The notes: generated from the letters alone by a model not told the origin. DNA of 64,000 nt from Climacium dendroides (GCA_950106755.1 OX467082.1:10168001-10232000); one strand, 5' to 3'. Positions 33,500-46,678 are shown, numbered from the stretch's first letter. Translations and numbers: made by a program.

Positions 33500-34463
33500 G
33501 AGCTTAGTTTTGTGCAGGTGGGTCTGTGCTGCTGCAGTAAGGCTATTCCTGACTTTTTTTATCGGTATGAGCATGTCGGTATTCAGAGATCGTGCGTTTC
33601 TTTCTGGGATTTGAAGGTTGTGCTCATTAGTGCTTGATCTGATTTTATTGCAACGGAATTGCGGATATGTTGGATGCTCCGTTGTTCCGATGCGTAGGGT
33701 TTGAACTAGCACAGTTCTATCTGGAGTCGTGTTGTGTGCCTGTTCCTTGCTGTTGTCACTGGTGCGGATTCTTAACCCTAATCAGAGTCTTCATGTATAT
33801 TTGTGCCATTTTGATGTCCACGACATGATAAGGCTGTGAGTTTCTGAAAGAATATTGTAGCGCCAGGGTTAATTACCGGTGAACGGAATCCCTTGTTGAT
33901 TTTTCATTTTTGAATTACGTTTCCGATCTGCTTAGCCTGTGTATTTCCTTCATACCATTTTGGAAGAGTTTGTTTAGATGCTGTAGTTACAAATACAAAG
34001 ATTTGTTTCTTTGGAACCTTGGTTCAGCTCGTCATCCCTTCCCGTGTTGTGCTTAGTCATTGTGCTTGTCAAGTCGGTTCCCTGATTGGGAGGTGTGACT
34101 TTGTGCAGCATCCAACAGCATGTGATAATAAACTCCCTGTGATTCGTGTTTTCTTATCTGCTGTGCATTCCAGGTTTCTGGTGTGTATTTCTTCATGTGC
34201 AGATCTAGAAGGAAAGATGTGTAGAGCATCCATTAGCTGACAACTCTTGCGCCACTGGTACGATGATTGGCAACTCTTGCGTCATTGGCGAAATGATCGG
34301 TGGATTCATGAATGTTCTTGTTTCCAGGTACGATGATGCTTTTGGATGGGTTCAGTTCTGGGACTTTGTTGGTTGAAATGGTTTAGACCATGTCAGCATT
34401 GTTTCAAATCCGTGATTGAACCCCCAGTAAAGGCTTGCCAACACCCATTCTCGGCATTATTCA
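33500..34463 (+). repeat. Segment F, copy in block B'
   Basis: Extends further 5' than the copy in block B: 33500-33636 (including cagagatcgtgcgtttctt) aligns with block C at about 18810-18950. This shows that segment F is an older duplicate of block C, and that block B has lost this leading part at its 264-bp repeat junction. Confidence 0.7.
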
Positions 34464-34727
34464 TTAGATCAATCCCTACCTCTTCGCTGGAGCAGGGTTT
34501 GATCCGTTTCATTTGTTTAAAAAAGAAAATCAACCCCCCCTCCAGTGTTTTGACATTTCACATTAAATACCAAAATCACTCCCAATGATGGAGAAGTCAA
34601 TTTTTGAGTCCAGTATCGCTTCAGTTCAGCTCAAGTTTACTAGCAAACGAAATCTTATGTTTCATTCCATTTTCAGTTTTTTTGTATTGCCTTTCAGTCT
34701 GTTCTTTGAAGACGTTCTTAACTTCAA
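34464..34727. repeat. 264-bp repeat, single copy in B'
   Basis: Same length and ends as 8988-9251 and 10070-10333, with an observed difference (tgtattgcc for tgtatcgcc). No leading copy is present on the other side of segment F here. Confidence 0.9.
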
Positions 34728-34738
34728 AATTACCCAAG

Positions 34739-34918
34739 ATGTGTGTTCGTGAACTGGCAGACTCCATTGATCACATTATGGAAAGTGGGGTTCAGATGGG
34801 GTCAAATTCTTCATCACCAGAATCGATGAAGAAGATTGCTTGTGTTGGTCAGATGTACGGAATAATAGACCAGCAATGGTCTGCACATGAGCTACTCAAA
34901 ACTACTAGAATAATTTGA
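34739..34918 (+). CDS. Small conserved open frame or exon, function unknown (copy 2)
   Basis: 59 aa from ATG to TGA, with the same predicted residues as the copy at 10345-10524. Sits at the same distance behind the 264-bp repeat. May be an exon of the fragmented gene represented by segment F. Not recognised. Confidence 0.3.
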   Translation: MCVRELADSIDHIMESGVQMGSNSSSPESMKKIACVGQMYGIIDQQWSAHELLKTTRII

Positions 34919-37244
34919 CACCCAAGTTGGGCCTCTTGGTTCTTAGTGTTTTAGCCAAAGGGACACAGAAAGATTGGAAAACATTGAAGACGGAGAACAA
35001 AATATAATGGTTTAGTCTGCCACCCCTTGTCATGTTTTGCAAAGTCTTTCTGCTTGAGAAGTTGGTTGCTTGGTTCGGATGGTGAGACTTTCTGCAACAT
35101 CCACCAACAAATACTAAACAACTTTGTTCAAGTTCATAGTCTGTGTTTTCTTATCAAGCTTTGCAGTTTGGTTTAGTATTGTTTGTAGATTAAGAGTTTG
35201 GTTTTCAGTGTATCCAAATAGGTATACAAACAAGGAATGATGTGTAGACATTAATTTTTTTTATCAGCATTTGTGTCAATGAATCTTGTTGCATATGTGA
35301 TAACTATTGTTATTGTTGAGGTTTGTGCAGAGAGTTGGCAAGGAGCTTTGACTCATGAGTTAAGGGTGTAGGATGTTACTACCATTTGATCTACACGGGA
35401 TGCATTCATACATGCATTGTTACTTCTTGAAATTGAACCAATGGTAGTATCAGAGTGGTACATTGTTTACGTTGAACCAATTTTGTATATTTGGAAGGTG
35501 TGTGTTGTTTGGGGATAGACTTAGCAAAAAAATCATCTAGAGTGTTGCAAAGAGAAACATATGCTTCCACATTAAAGTGAAAATTATATTGGATAGTTTT
35601 GTAAAGGTATCTTAGGTGGTGCACTGCCCCTTTTATTGATATTAGTGTGTGAACAAAACTTTGAACCCCTTATATACTTTTTGAATTTTAAATAAACTTA
35701 AATGAAAAAATATGAATAGATTTTTTTACTTTGAAAGTTTATATTTTGAATTATTGATATTTTTATTTGTTAATAGTAATTAGTTACAAATTTTTGAAGT
35801 AAAAAGATACATTGTAGAATTGAAAAATAACTTTCACACTTCTATATTATATACGAAAAAATTGTTTAAAAAATGAACAAAAAATTCTTAAAAATAATTC
35901 TCTATTAAAAGTTCATTTTGAGTTGAATATTGATGCAATGGTCATCTAAATGTGTTCTTTATTAATATTTGAATTAAGAAAATATGCTATTTTAGTGCAT
36001 TTTTAACCTCTTTTAGAAATCATTCCATATTTTATTTGAATTTAAAAATTTGGGAACAGAATCCTATAGTCATTAGTAAACAATGTTCAAAATTTAAAGT
36101 TAAATTTATAGTTTATTAGAAATCACTTGTTTGCACATGGTTTGTTGTAGTAGAACTAAATGAACCTCTTAAAAAGGTGTTAGTGGAAGGATAAAGAAAT
36201 GAGAGAATCCAAACCAAATTTTATGATGGTTGTGTTGGTGGCCCATAAAATTTTTATATACCAAAGATAATCTAAATGGAAGTCAAGATCCTTCACCATT
36301 TCAATCATCTGTTGAATCATCACATGTGTACAAAGGATATTTCTTCAAACAATAAAGAGACATGTGGAAGCATGTGTTGTTTGTAAGGTTTGGATAATAT
36401 GTATTTTTATTAAATATTTTACAAATTTGGTGCAAATTTTTAAAATTCTTTGAAAAAAAAATTTTGAGTGCCCTTTCCATTTCTAATAGAATTATGCATT
36501 TCAACTCCAAAGAATAAGTATCTAATTTTTTTATACATTATTTTGAAAATAGTAAGCCCCTATGTATAATTGTCAACTCATAATTAAAGATAGTGTGGAT
36601 ATGCATGAGCAAGTAGATTTTAGAAATTAGAAGTGACATATTGAACCATGCAATTAGATAAATTGATTATGAGTAGTAAAAAGTGAAAATAAGGTTGAGA
36701 TAATACAACATCATAATATTTTGGTAGGTTTGAATTGGCATGTCATATCGGACGAAATCTCACTGTTCATGGATAGAATCGGACCAATTAGGGTTGATCG
36801 ACTGCGAACTTCAAAGGCTTATAACTTTTGCAAAAATTCTTCAAATCGGGCAAATGAGATGTTTTTAGGCATCTACAGAAACTACAAATAAGTTTAAAAA
36901 AAAAAAACTTTCATTGGATTTGGAATCCAGATGTCACTACAATGAACCTAACTTCCAACGTCATTAACCCTTTACGTACTAAGAATTCATGATTTTAAGT
37001 TATATTGTAGAAAGTATAATGGAAATGAAAAATTTTATTATATCATTAGCTTGAGTGAAGAACATTGCATGCATTGGTTTTAAGTAAATAATTAATAAAA
37101 ATAATTTCTAAAATACATATAAATTCTTCAAAATTGTTTTAAAAATGTGAGGCCCAATTTGGACTTCTTAGTCATTAAATGGTTAATGCTGACAAAGAAC
37201 CAAGCCTAGATTTCACAGAAATGAAAGGAGTGCAAAGTCTGGGT
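34919..37244. other. Block B' spacer
   Basis: Aligned with 10525-14055, with indels. The stretch 36690-36895 (aaggttgagataatacaaca ...) is unique to this copy and replaces 1.4 kb of block B. No gene. Confidence 0.55.
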
Positions 37245-37365
37245 TCATAGCAATGCTGGTGGGGCACTCTTCGGGGCTTCCACCTTGCTTTCAGGCTCAG
37301 TATGGGAACCAGGAGACGGGGGGTCGGTCTGGATAGACTCCAGTTGAAGCAGGGCGCCATTCAGC
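37245..37365 (-). CDS. Terminal exon of an unidentified gene fragment (minus strand, intact copy)
   Basis: Minus-strand acceptor ttttgtag at 37366-37373, then one base and 39 codons ending in TGA at 37247-37245. The peptide starts LNGALLQLESIQTDPPSPGS and ends SAPPALL, an acidic/proline-rich tail after a short amphipathic helix. The copy in block B has lost about 20 bases and is broken. No complete gene can be assembled here. The family is not recognised. Confidence 0.4.
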
Positions 37366-37770
37366 CTACAAAACAGACAAGCACGAAGTCAGTCAACACC
37401 AGGGACTTCTGGTTCATTGAAAGCTTCGATTGACAATGAGTTTTCTTAGAAAGCATTGAGAAAGAGATTTAAAATGTGCGACAATGAACGAGATGATCAG
37501 GGCCAAGTTTCAGAGCTGAACAAACCCTGATCAAGTTTGTCGTAGTTGTTCTCATGAACAATGAAGAGTACCGTCATATTGAAAGACCTTGAATCTCACT
37601 GTTGCGAAAGTGAATTAACGACCAACCCTTCACGAACCAAATCATACGTATATTAATTGCAGAATCTGATGAAAAGACCTCACTGAACCGTCCACTGCAA
37701 ATGATGGCGGACAAACATGACGGATCCACCACTTTAATTGAAGTGAAGGTGTTGAGACATTACCCATTGT

Positions 37771-37956
37771 CTACTTACTTGGAGTCGTGGTGCAGTTGTT
37801 GCCGTCAAGAAGTAGCGGCCACCATCTAGCTAACCATTCACTTGCAACAGTTTTGAGCACCTCAGAGATTCCCGCTTCTACAAGGCCTGCTGAAAAGAAA
37901 GATGATGAACGAAATAAGAACCACCAGGTTTCCATTGTGCTGCATTTTGATTTCAC
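37771..37956 (-). pseudogene. Exon-like minus-strand fragment (copy 2)
   Basis: Carries AGLVEAGISEVLKTVA after a tttcttttcag acceptor-like tract, matching 14920-15147. After this segment the copies differ (about nine bases missing here), so the flanking frame is not supported. Likely the exon preceding 37245-37365. Confidence 0.35.
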
Positions 37957-38509
37957 AACTAAAGGCGCAACGTTCTTTCATATTCAAAAAGCTCCACACG
38001 GAACCCGTGCTGGTTTACTGGGTACGTAGTGAAGTCCCGAATTCACTGCCCAGTGAACTACTAGTGACGCACGCGCATTTGAGAGGAATGTGGCCCTACG
38101 CGCTACTTGAGCCTGTGTCCCTCCGTGCTGTGCACATGAACCTTTGACCCTTCGTCTGCACTTCGGACTTGAATGAGGAGACATCAACATTATGGAATTG
38201 GAATGTGTACAGTGGATAGGATAACCCAGTTAGTTTGAAAGGGAGATACTTATTATTTTTTAAATTGTGAAATTAGTATCAACTTGTGAATTTCATTTCG
38301 TTGAATTCATGTTGAAGAAATTTTAAAACTTCAACAAAAATCAAATTCCATGCTATTAAAACAAAGCCTTAAATTTTCTAGAAAGGGTACGCCAACTTTT
38401 TTTCCCCAAAAAACAACAATTATATATTCAAATTTTGCATATATAATTCTTTTTTAAGTGTGAAAATGTTTCAAAATTTACCATTTCTCACATCCTATTT
38501 TTTATTTTG

Positions 38510-39450
38510 ATAAGTTTTCTTTAATCCCCAAAGGACCAACCTACTAAATTTGGCAACATAGTAATTTTGGGAAGGTATGTGTGATTAGAGGTTTCCATAT
38601 TTTTGGTCCAAACTTTGATAGAAGATGTGGACAAGGAATATCTTGCATGTGCACTAAAATTTAGGAGATTTAGGAGATTTGGTAATAAGAGTCAAAAGTC
38701 ATGGCCTAATGTGTTACTTTTTTTTGGTTAACGGGTGGTCTAGGTAGATTAGAAAAATTCACTTTTCTCAGCAATAGAACTTTGAAATTGATTTTTGGGA
38801 TTTACATAGCACATGAAAAGCTTTGAATCATTCCATTTTGATCAATGAGTCAAAAGTTATGAAGAGTTTTAGTTTGCAGATAGTTAAAGATTCTCTAGTC
38901 TAAAATGAACTACGAAGTCATTTATTTAACTCAATTTTTAATATTTGGAAAAATATATAAAGATTAGTTGTACATTTTTATTGCAACATTACAACCATTG
39001 GAATTGGTATTTATCAATTCCATGAATAAATTGTTAATAACTTAGTATTTGAAATCATTCTCTACTTCTTTCCTCTATGTTGTACAATTTCAAATGATTT
39101 GAAAATTTTCAAGCATGTAGCCAACTTGCCTTGTACAATGAATTCAAAGAAGCACCACCATTTTGAACATTTTTTCATATAAATGTGACCTTGTAAAAGG
39201 TAGTTGCCCTTTTTTTCTTGTAAGGCCAAAATAGGGATTTTTGTCACTTCAAAAGCTAGTATCTTGCAATCCATGCAATGGAAATTTCTGAAATTTTTTC
39301 CACATATTCTGAAGTCAACATACTACAAGATCCTATAGGTATGTGTGTCCAAAAATCATTTTTTTTCCAACATTTAGTACTCATACTAGAAATGGCAATT
39401 TATTAGTGTTTTATGTGAAAACATAGTCATGAAACTTAAGGAATTCATTT
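38510..39450. repeat. Dispersed repeat family R1, copy in block B'
   Basis: Counterpart of 15550-16490, with small indels; same landmark order. It arrived before the B/B' duplication. Confidence 0.6.
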
Positions 39451-39865
39451 TCAATGAAATGTTCATTTCTTTCAAAAAAGAATTAAAAAATATTTGAAAA
39501 CTACATTGCATAAGTAACTAAATTTTGGATGAATTTTGAAAATTATATAGTTTATATTATATATTTTTAATGTAAATTTCCACTAAAACATGTTCTTGTC
39601 TTTTATCCTAGAACACATAAATTTAATTATTTTCTATTTTGATAGAAACATAACTTTTGAAATGTGGGTCAAAATGCCACAAAACAAAGCCCTTGTACAA
39701 TACAACATATAAGGAAAACAAATAGTAAGTAGAAAGACTGAGTACAGAATGATTCAAAATACTAAATTGTTGAAATGAGTTGGCTGTGCCCCTTCTAATT
39801 TTCATTAGTTCAATCAGTGTTTTTGAAGTCACAGGATGATTGTGAAGTTAGTGTTGTACAATCAG

Positions 39866-40964
39866 GTACTGAAAGCTTACAAATTGTCTTTTTGAGCCAT
39901 TGAAATTTTTTGGTACAATGTGGATTATAATTGTTATTTATTTTGTAAGCATAATTTTCACTACATCCTTACACAATTCCAATCAAGCATACCAAATTTT
40001 AGTTTCAAAAAAGAAAATTTTAATTTTTGATGAATTTTTAAAGTCAATTTTCATGATTTTGCATAATATTTTATTGAAAACAATTGGTAGTGAATTTTTT
40101 TAATTCAATTGCATGGATATGTAGGAAACATCCATATGCACATCTTTCATATTAATAAAACACCCCCTTAAGTAACAAAATTATAATCTATTAAGAATTC
40201 AATGTGAGGTAGCATATGCCCAAATTTTGTGAAATAGATACCTTTATATTTTAACTAGATTTTGGCAAAGTAATTGTACCATCATGCTAAAATGTACAAA
40301 ATTAGTTACAGTGTAAGGGTCAAATGCCAAAATCTAGTTAAAATCTAGAGATATCCATTTCTTCAAAGTTTGGTCATGCAACACTTTTCATTGAACTCTT
40401 TATTCATTATATTTTTGTTACTTAACCCTTGAGTGCCCCAGTGTCCCAAATATGACCTCTCAAAATTCAAAGATCTCCTTATTTGACCATTATAATCTTT
40501 TCAACAGTACGGTCAAAGGACGTGTCCCTTTCCCTATAGCTTTGTCCCTATTTCTACTATCAATCAATGCAGTCAATTTATATGGATCTCATTTTATGTG
40601 ATAGTTTGATTAGAATGAGTTGAGAAGGATCTGGATTTTAGCAAATGTGGTCTCCGGGGTTAAGGGTGCGTTTTTTAATATGAAAGATGTGCATATAGAT
40701 GTTCCCTACGTATCTATGCAATCAAATTAAGAAAATTCACCACCAATTATTTTTAAAAAAATATTATATAAAACCATAATAATTGACTTTGAAAATTCAC
40801 CAAAAATGGAATTTTTCATTTTTGAAATTGAAATTTGGTGTACTTTGTTGGGATTGGGTGAGAATTGAGTGAAAATTATGCAAGACACAAAAAGCCTATT
40901 TTATTCTACATAATGTACAAATCTTTGAATGGATCAAAAAGGCAGTTTGTAAGCTTTTCAGTAC
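39866..40964. mobile_element. Fold-back element, 1.1 kb, present only in block B'
   Basis: Left end GTACTGAAAGCTTACAAA and right end TTTGTAAGCTTTTCAGTAC are inverted repeats, with pairing on through ttttgagccatt / aatggatcaaaa. Internal inverted pairs also occur (tatgcacatctttcatatta / taatatgaaagatgtgcata; tagtgaattttttt and similar), so most of the element can fold back on itself. Block B is continuous at the matching point (16891-16907). There is no coding capacity, and a target duplication is not clear. Confidence 0.85.
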
Positions 40965-41001
40965 AGTACTAGTAATCCAAATTGGAGGATACCACTGGCA
41001 T

Positions 41002-41280
41002 GTGCTTCATGTTGAGCATTTCAACGGGCCAGGCGGTTTGGAGAGTAAAGATTTTTGTAGAAAACTTTCCACCAAGAAATCTTTCTTCGACATTGCTTCA
41101 ATAAAGAAATTGTACAGTACTGTCATTCCAGACTGCAAGACATTTGCAGTAGGAGACCATGTAGCGACACTATTAACCCTTATTAAAGGATGCGCATGGG
41201 ACCGTGGAAATCATCCCTTTTGGCATCGTGTGAATAGTTGGTTTAAGAAAATCCTAAAGCACTCATTGAGTGAAAGTTAA
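41002..41280 (+). pseudogene. Unknown coding fragment (open frame, no ATG at its start)
   Basis: Open for about 92 codons from a GTG to TAA; peptide landmarks are HVEHFNGPGG, FAVGDHVATLLTLIKG and GNHPFWHRVNSW. The copy at 16940-17182 is frame-broken. It looks more protein-like than the flanks, but I recognise no family. It may be a relic exon. Confidence 0.3.
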
Positions 41281-41559
41281 ACTACTCTATAAGACCTCCC
41301 CTTTTTATGTAAAATTATGAAGATGAATAGTTGCACTTTTGTCCTACATGCAAGGATTTTTTTATCATTCATCGACTATTTTGGCTAGAGCCTTGTTTAT
41401 GGGTCAAGAGTTGCTTCATATGAGAGGCAAGAAGATGGATGCCAATGAACTTTCTTTATTGTCATTGGTAGCAAGTACAAGTGGGATTTCGCACTAGAGA
41501 GGCACGAAGGGTAAACAAAATTCTTTTTGTAGGTTTTTGATTTGAAGGTACTATCACTT

Positions 41560-41995
41560 GTCGAAGAAATTTTGAATGGTTCACCACTTTGTCGACTTCT
41601 TGCCCCTTGAGTTTTCACATTAGAATGTGTACATGAAATACTTTTCAAATGTTTTGGAGACTTAGAGAAGATCATTTGCCTTTCCAACTTCTGAGAATTT
41701 AAGACTAATGAGTGTAAGAATAGATTACTAAAGGCTGGAACTAAATTTGGTGGAGGTGAAACATCTTGAAATATTTTTCATTAAATTTTTTTTGAAAGGC
41801 AAGTGAAATTGACATCCAATCCAAATAGTTTCATATTTTTTTGAGCTTTGTGGAATTGGTTATAAAACTTTAAAGTTGAAATGGCTCACCTCCTAAAATA
41901 TACATTGTTGAAGGCTATGAAAAAGAAACATATGCAAATAGTGTACATTTAAGGAGGTAAGCACTTTTAGAGCCTCCTACCCTTGAAAACCCCCT
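41560..41995 (+). repeat. Repeat family R2, copy at the left edge of the 12.5-kb extra stretch
   Basis: Aligned with 17680-18115 and 54470-54960. Contains the hairpin ctcacctcctaaaatata ... catttaaggaggtaag. The B' block stops here (gagcctcctaccctt), and block C' resumes only after the copy at 54470. Confidence 0.65.
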
Positions 41996-43539
41996 ACCTT
42001 AGGTGCCAAAGCTTACATGCTCGCTTGGTGGATAATAGAAGCACTACAGTCCACCGATAAGCATATGAGTCATCACTGGCACACTACTCAGGGAATTATT
42101 TCCACCGCTTCATCAACAAAATTGGTGTCGGGCAAGGAATATATTAAGCTTTAGCTAGTCAAGTACACCCACTGGTGACAAATTGCTTTTCAAGTTTTGC
42201 TATTTGCTACTAGCCATTACTAGCCATTACTTCAAGGATGAAACTTACGCTAGCTAGTCAAGTGGCAAGTAAGGTAGTCTGCTCTAAAAGCGAGCAGCCT
42301 CTTCAAATCACCCCTATATTTAGGGCTGAAATGGATGGTAAGTGGTCCTTAAATGGACCTCTCAGGCTATTGAGAGAATAGAGAGAAAAGCATTATTTAT
42401 TGCAAGAGTCAATTATTGGTCTTCATTTACTCAAATCACTTTAGAAGTGGTCAGATTTTGAAAGACCTAGGGTCACAAATAGGTGTTTACAACAATTTTT
42501 TTTGAAAATTCATAAGTAATTCAAAAATGATTCAAAAAAATATGAATCCACTTGTGTGACATTCTATATCCATTTTTCTTTCTCTGAAAAATGATCCAAA
42601 AATATTTATATTCATGGAAATCTTAAAAAAAAGGGGGGGAGGGCCAACTGGTAAATGGTCGCTTTAAGGCCATACTACCTTATTAAATGGAGCTACTGGG
42701 ATTTTTAATGTCCCTCTGGCTTCCATTTGGGAGCAAACTAAAGCCTTTGTATTGGAGTACGGTAAAATTATAGTTTTCTTGAGGGCGGTTAAGGTAGAAA
42801 CATCCAAAATCGTTACTTTAAGCAATTTAGCATAGTTAGAGGTATATTTTTCTAAAACTAATATTTTTGTAGTATTAGCAAGAGAAAATCACAAATATTA
42901 AAAAAGAATTTTGATGTAATATATAATTTTTATGATTTTTCAAAGTGGCGGGTCTCTAGACCACTAAAACTAACCCATAGGTGCACCCAAATCTGAATTG
43001 CACAAAATTCAGCTATCAGCAAATCAAAGTTCAGTACGTGTCCTTCAAGTGCGTCAACAAATCACAATTAAACATGTATAAGACACATTAATGGAACTCT
43101 AGGGACACTTTAAGGGCACTCTATGGAACAAAGATTAGGTACAAGGACGGTTTTGGATGCTTCTACCTTATACTGGAGTTTTTTTTGCAACTTTTTTTGT
43201 TGGACTTCAATCATTCTCTGAGGTACCTCATTCTCACCATTCAAATGAGTCATTATTTGTTGGGTTTGATCTAAGGTAGGTACACCCAAATGTACCACTA
43301 ACCTTAAACCGCCATCTATATTGCATGTACATCTCTAGAATCAATTCTGTACCTGTGTGGAAGAAATGCTTTCAGAACCAAACTTTGTTCCTTAATAACT
43401 TTTGCATACAACATCCAAATGCGGGTTGCTGGTTTGTGAGTGACTGATTCATGTAGCCCTCCCCTACTTGTGACCTGGTTTGTGAGTGCCTAGCCTGTAT
43501 GGTAGTAGGACCAAAAATTGCCCATTCAAGAGCTGAAAC
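41996..43539. other. Unassigned spacer in the extra stretch
   Basis: No gene recognised. A short inverted match (ctaccttatt near 42677 and ttaaggtag near 42788) hints at a small element, but the ends are too short to call. Confidence 0.4.
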
Positions 43540-43822
43540 TGAATTTTGAGGACAAGAAACATTTTTTTAATGCAGTAAATTCTCCTTCGAAGATGAGTGA
43601 AATTGGCATGTAATCCAAGTCGTTTCATATTTTTTTTGGAGCTTTATAGAATTAGTTATGAAATTGTGAAGTTGAAATGACATAGGGTTCTAAAATAGCC
43701 CACCTCCTCAAGTATACATTGTTTGTACATTGTTGAAGGCTACAAGAAACCAACATATACCCGGAGTATACAGTGGAGGAGATGGGTGATTTCAAAACAT
43801 GTGCACTTTTAGAAACTCTTAC
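43540..43822 (+). repeat. Repeat family R2, partial copy
   Basis: Contains the block from about gagtgaaattggcatgtaat through the hairpin near 43697-43790 (cacctcctcaagtatacatt ... tatacagtggagg), then gcacttttagaaactctt. Immediately followed by the R1 copy. Confidence 0.55.
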
Positions 43823-45397
43823 CTTAACCCCTAAAAGGACCAAACACCATTCTTTGACAACATAGTAATTTTGGCCAACCTACTACAAATGAAATTTTTA
43901 TTCTTTTTATAAAAAAAATTTACAAAAGATTTCACACAAGATGTGCCCAAGGAGTAGCTTTGAGTCCCAACAATTTTTATAACTTCTAACCACATGGATA
44001 AAAAGTTATTGTACAATATGTGGTTTTCATTAATATTTGGGCAGCTCAAAAATTTCTTTAAAAGTTAATTTTTTTTTAAAATAAAAATTTGGAATTTGTT
44101 CTCTATATTTAAATATACATGGAAAGCTTTGAATCATTCCATTTTAATTAATCCCTAAAGCCCCAAGGGTGTTTTCTATCAAAAACCACTTAGAACTATC
44201 ACTTCTGCTGCATTCACCTAAGGAAACCAAATAAATAAATTTTTTCAAAATCCAACCTTAGGATCTTATACTTAACTTGTTTGAGAGCGTGTGGTAAAAA
44301 TTTCATCAAATTTGACAACATAGATTGTAAGATATTTGCATCCAAAGTGAAGAAAACAAGTCTTTTTGCAACTTGCTTGACTAGATTTTTTGGCTTTGAA
44401 TCTTTTTAACTAAAATTTTTTGCACTGTTAATTTTGATTTTCTAAATTTTTATGTTGAATAGTTGAATTGAGAATTTAAGGAAATAAATTCAACAAAAAA
44501 AAAACACTTAATTTTCACTCATTAAAAAATTGTTAAGTAGAAGTAGGTTAAAGATAGAAGGAAAACTAAATCATTAATAACTTTAAGATGGAATTGACAT
44601 ACGATAATTCCAACGATGAAATTGTTCTAGAAAGCAAATTCAATCTTTCCAAGAATTTTTTTCAAAAATTGTAAGAATTGCATTCACAAATGAATCCTAT
44701 AAGTTATTTTTTCAAAAAAATGCTTAGATTACCCAAAAACTAAGATTGTCCATAACTTTCTCATATCTAATCCAAATGGAATGAATCAAAGCTTCAAATG
44801 TAGACAGAAATTTAAGATTTTAGAAAAAAATATTTTGACTTTTTTTAATTTTTTTGTGCTACCCGTTGACTTTTGCTTTTGGCTTATTGTGCCATAACTT
44901 CTTTTTCCAGGCACCAATTGAAAGAAAAATTATATAAGAACCTACTTCAACCCAAATTGTCCCCCCAAGGGAACAAAGGGGCCTTTAGGAATTAATGAGA
45001 TGAAAGTTACAAAAAGTTCTAGTTTGTTGAATCCAAAGAGTTTCCACCATTTTGGACATTTGGAATTGGTGGAAAAATTTTCAAACATGTAGCCAACTTG
45101 CCTTTGGATTCATTTCCACCATTTTGGACATTTCTTCATACAAATGTAACCTTGTAAAGTAAAGCTCCTCAATTACTCTCAGGGCCAAAAAAATGATTCT
45201 TTTCCAATTCAAACGCTAATATCTTACAATGTACACACTTGAAATTTTTGAAATACTTTCCACATCTTTTCAAACCAACATACTACAAGATGCTATGATT
45301 ACTTCTATTCAAAAATGTTTTCATTTTGAAATTTGATTCTTATACTAGAAAATGACAATTTTGGATCATCTTTGACAAAAATATAGTCAAAATCCTT
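43823..45397 (+). repeat. Repeat family R1, copy flanking the Harbinger remnant on the left, with nested insertion
   Basis: Begins TTAACCCCTAAAAGGACC and ends near AATCCTTTAGGAGGG, so its own ends are inverted. The element is split by about 44150-44990, which itself begins ttaatccctaaagcccc and ends ggggcctttaggaattaat, another inverted pair: a nested relative. Opposite in orientation to the copy at 48540-49455. Confidence 0.6.
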
Positions 45398-45727
45398 TAG
45401 GAGGGAATGTTATTTCTTGTGTTATTTCCTTTGCAATGAAATTTTGTTTTATTTGTGTCAAAATAAAAATACAACAACATGATATTATAAGAAAAGAACA
45501 ATGAAATACTTCCTTTATTATAATTAGGGTTACTCTGAAACTCATTTGTGTACAACAAATTAAACTTAAGTTTTAAAAAACATAATTTTAATTTAATATT
45601 ACAAAAAAAAACTTCATTATTTATTATAATCAATATATATTACTTGTTTTTTATATAGAAAATGGGATCTTAGAGAACTCCTATCAATCTCAATTGGAAC
45701 CCTGAGTCCATAAGTCTTGAGAATTGG

Positions 45728-46530
45728 TTGAAAGATGACATCCATGCGGAACTAGGAGAGCCTCAAGGAGGAGTTGACGGTAGAGTATATACATCTAGAA
45801 AGATGTTTTTTAGCACATACTTTAAGTTTGTGTCATGCCAAGAGATTGGACTTGAAGAAATATGGACCCACAAAAATTCAATGCCTTCAAATGACCACAA
45901 CACCAAAAAGATGGAAGGCCATGGTTGATGATTTATGAGAGGTGTTCATTGCAATGAACAACAAATCCAAGACAAATGGAAGCAACTCTCTCCAAACTTC
46001 ACAAAGGTTTATGATTATGAAAAAAAATTCCCTCTAACCAGAAAAGTTATTTTGTGATGAGCCCATTGGAGAAAAACATCATAAGCACTAATGTGCATCC
46101 AAGAGATCTTCCACTCGATATCAATACTATGTCTCCATCTACTAGTTTGTTTTTCACCTTTTTATATTTTTATCATCATGTCAAGATCATTTCTATCTGC
46201 TTTAGTATTGCATTGAATTTTTATTAATATATTTTTCTATGTTGCAAAAAATGGAGAATCATCCATGAATTATTCTAAAAAAAACGACATTTATTCATGA
46301 AGGTTGCAAATGGTGCATTAGCATCAATGGATAAAACCAAACTTGAATTTGTAGCAACGATAAGTTGGGGACACAATCATGAGGATATACATCATAGATA
46401 AATTATGGAATTAGAGAGACAAAAGTTACAATAAGAAGAAGCACACCACACTGATTTAATGAGGCTTGAGTGTGAGCGACTAGAGAGTGCTAGTAACACT
46501 GGGAAGGCTTACATGGATGCCTATTGAGCT
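45728..46530 (+). pseudogene. PIF/Harbinger ORF1-type trihelix/Myb-like protein remnant
   Basis: In shifting frames the plus strand reads TPKRWKAMVDDL, then NEQQIQDKWKQLSPNF followed by TKVYDYEKKFPL (the DKW..L...Y pattern of trihelix/Myb-like DNA-binding domains), then SYFVMSPLEK. After about 46240 comes a coiled-coil-like tail, LMRLECERLESASNTGKAYM. Frames are broken by at least two shifts and several stops. In PIF/Harbinger elements such a protein is encoded beside the transposase and helps it bind DNA, and the neighbouring transposase remnant supports the call. Confidence 0.6.
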
Positions 46531-46644
46531 TAAGTGATGCCATGAAAACAATAAGCAATGTGCTTTCAAATAGGCAGTAGATTAAACATTGTTTTGTGTG
46601 TGACTTTACTACTTAAAATATTCACTTACAAATTGATTTCAAAC

Positions 46645-46647
<3 letters not shown>

Positions 46648-46675
<28 letters not shown>
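46648..46675. repeat. (AT)14 microsatellite
   Basis: Fourteen uninterrupted AT dinucleotides, inside the Harbinger remnant between the ORF1 and transposase relics. Confidence 0.95.
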
Positions 46676-46678
<3 letters not shown>

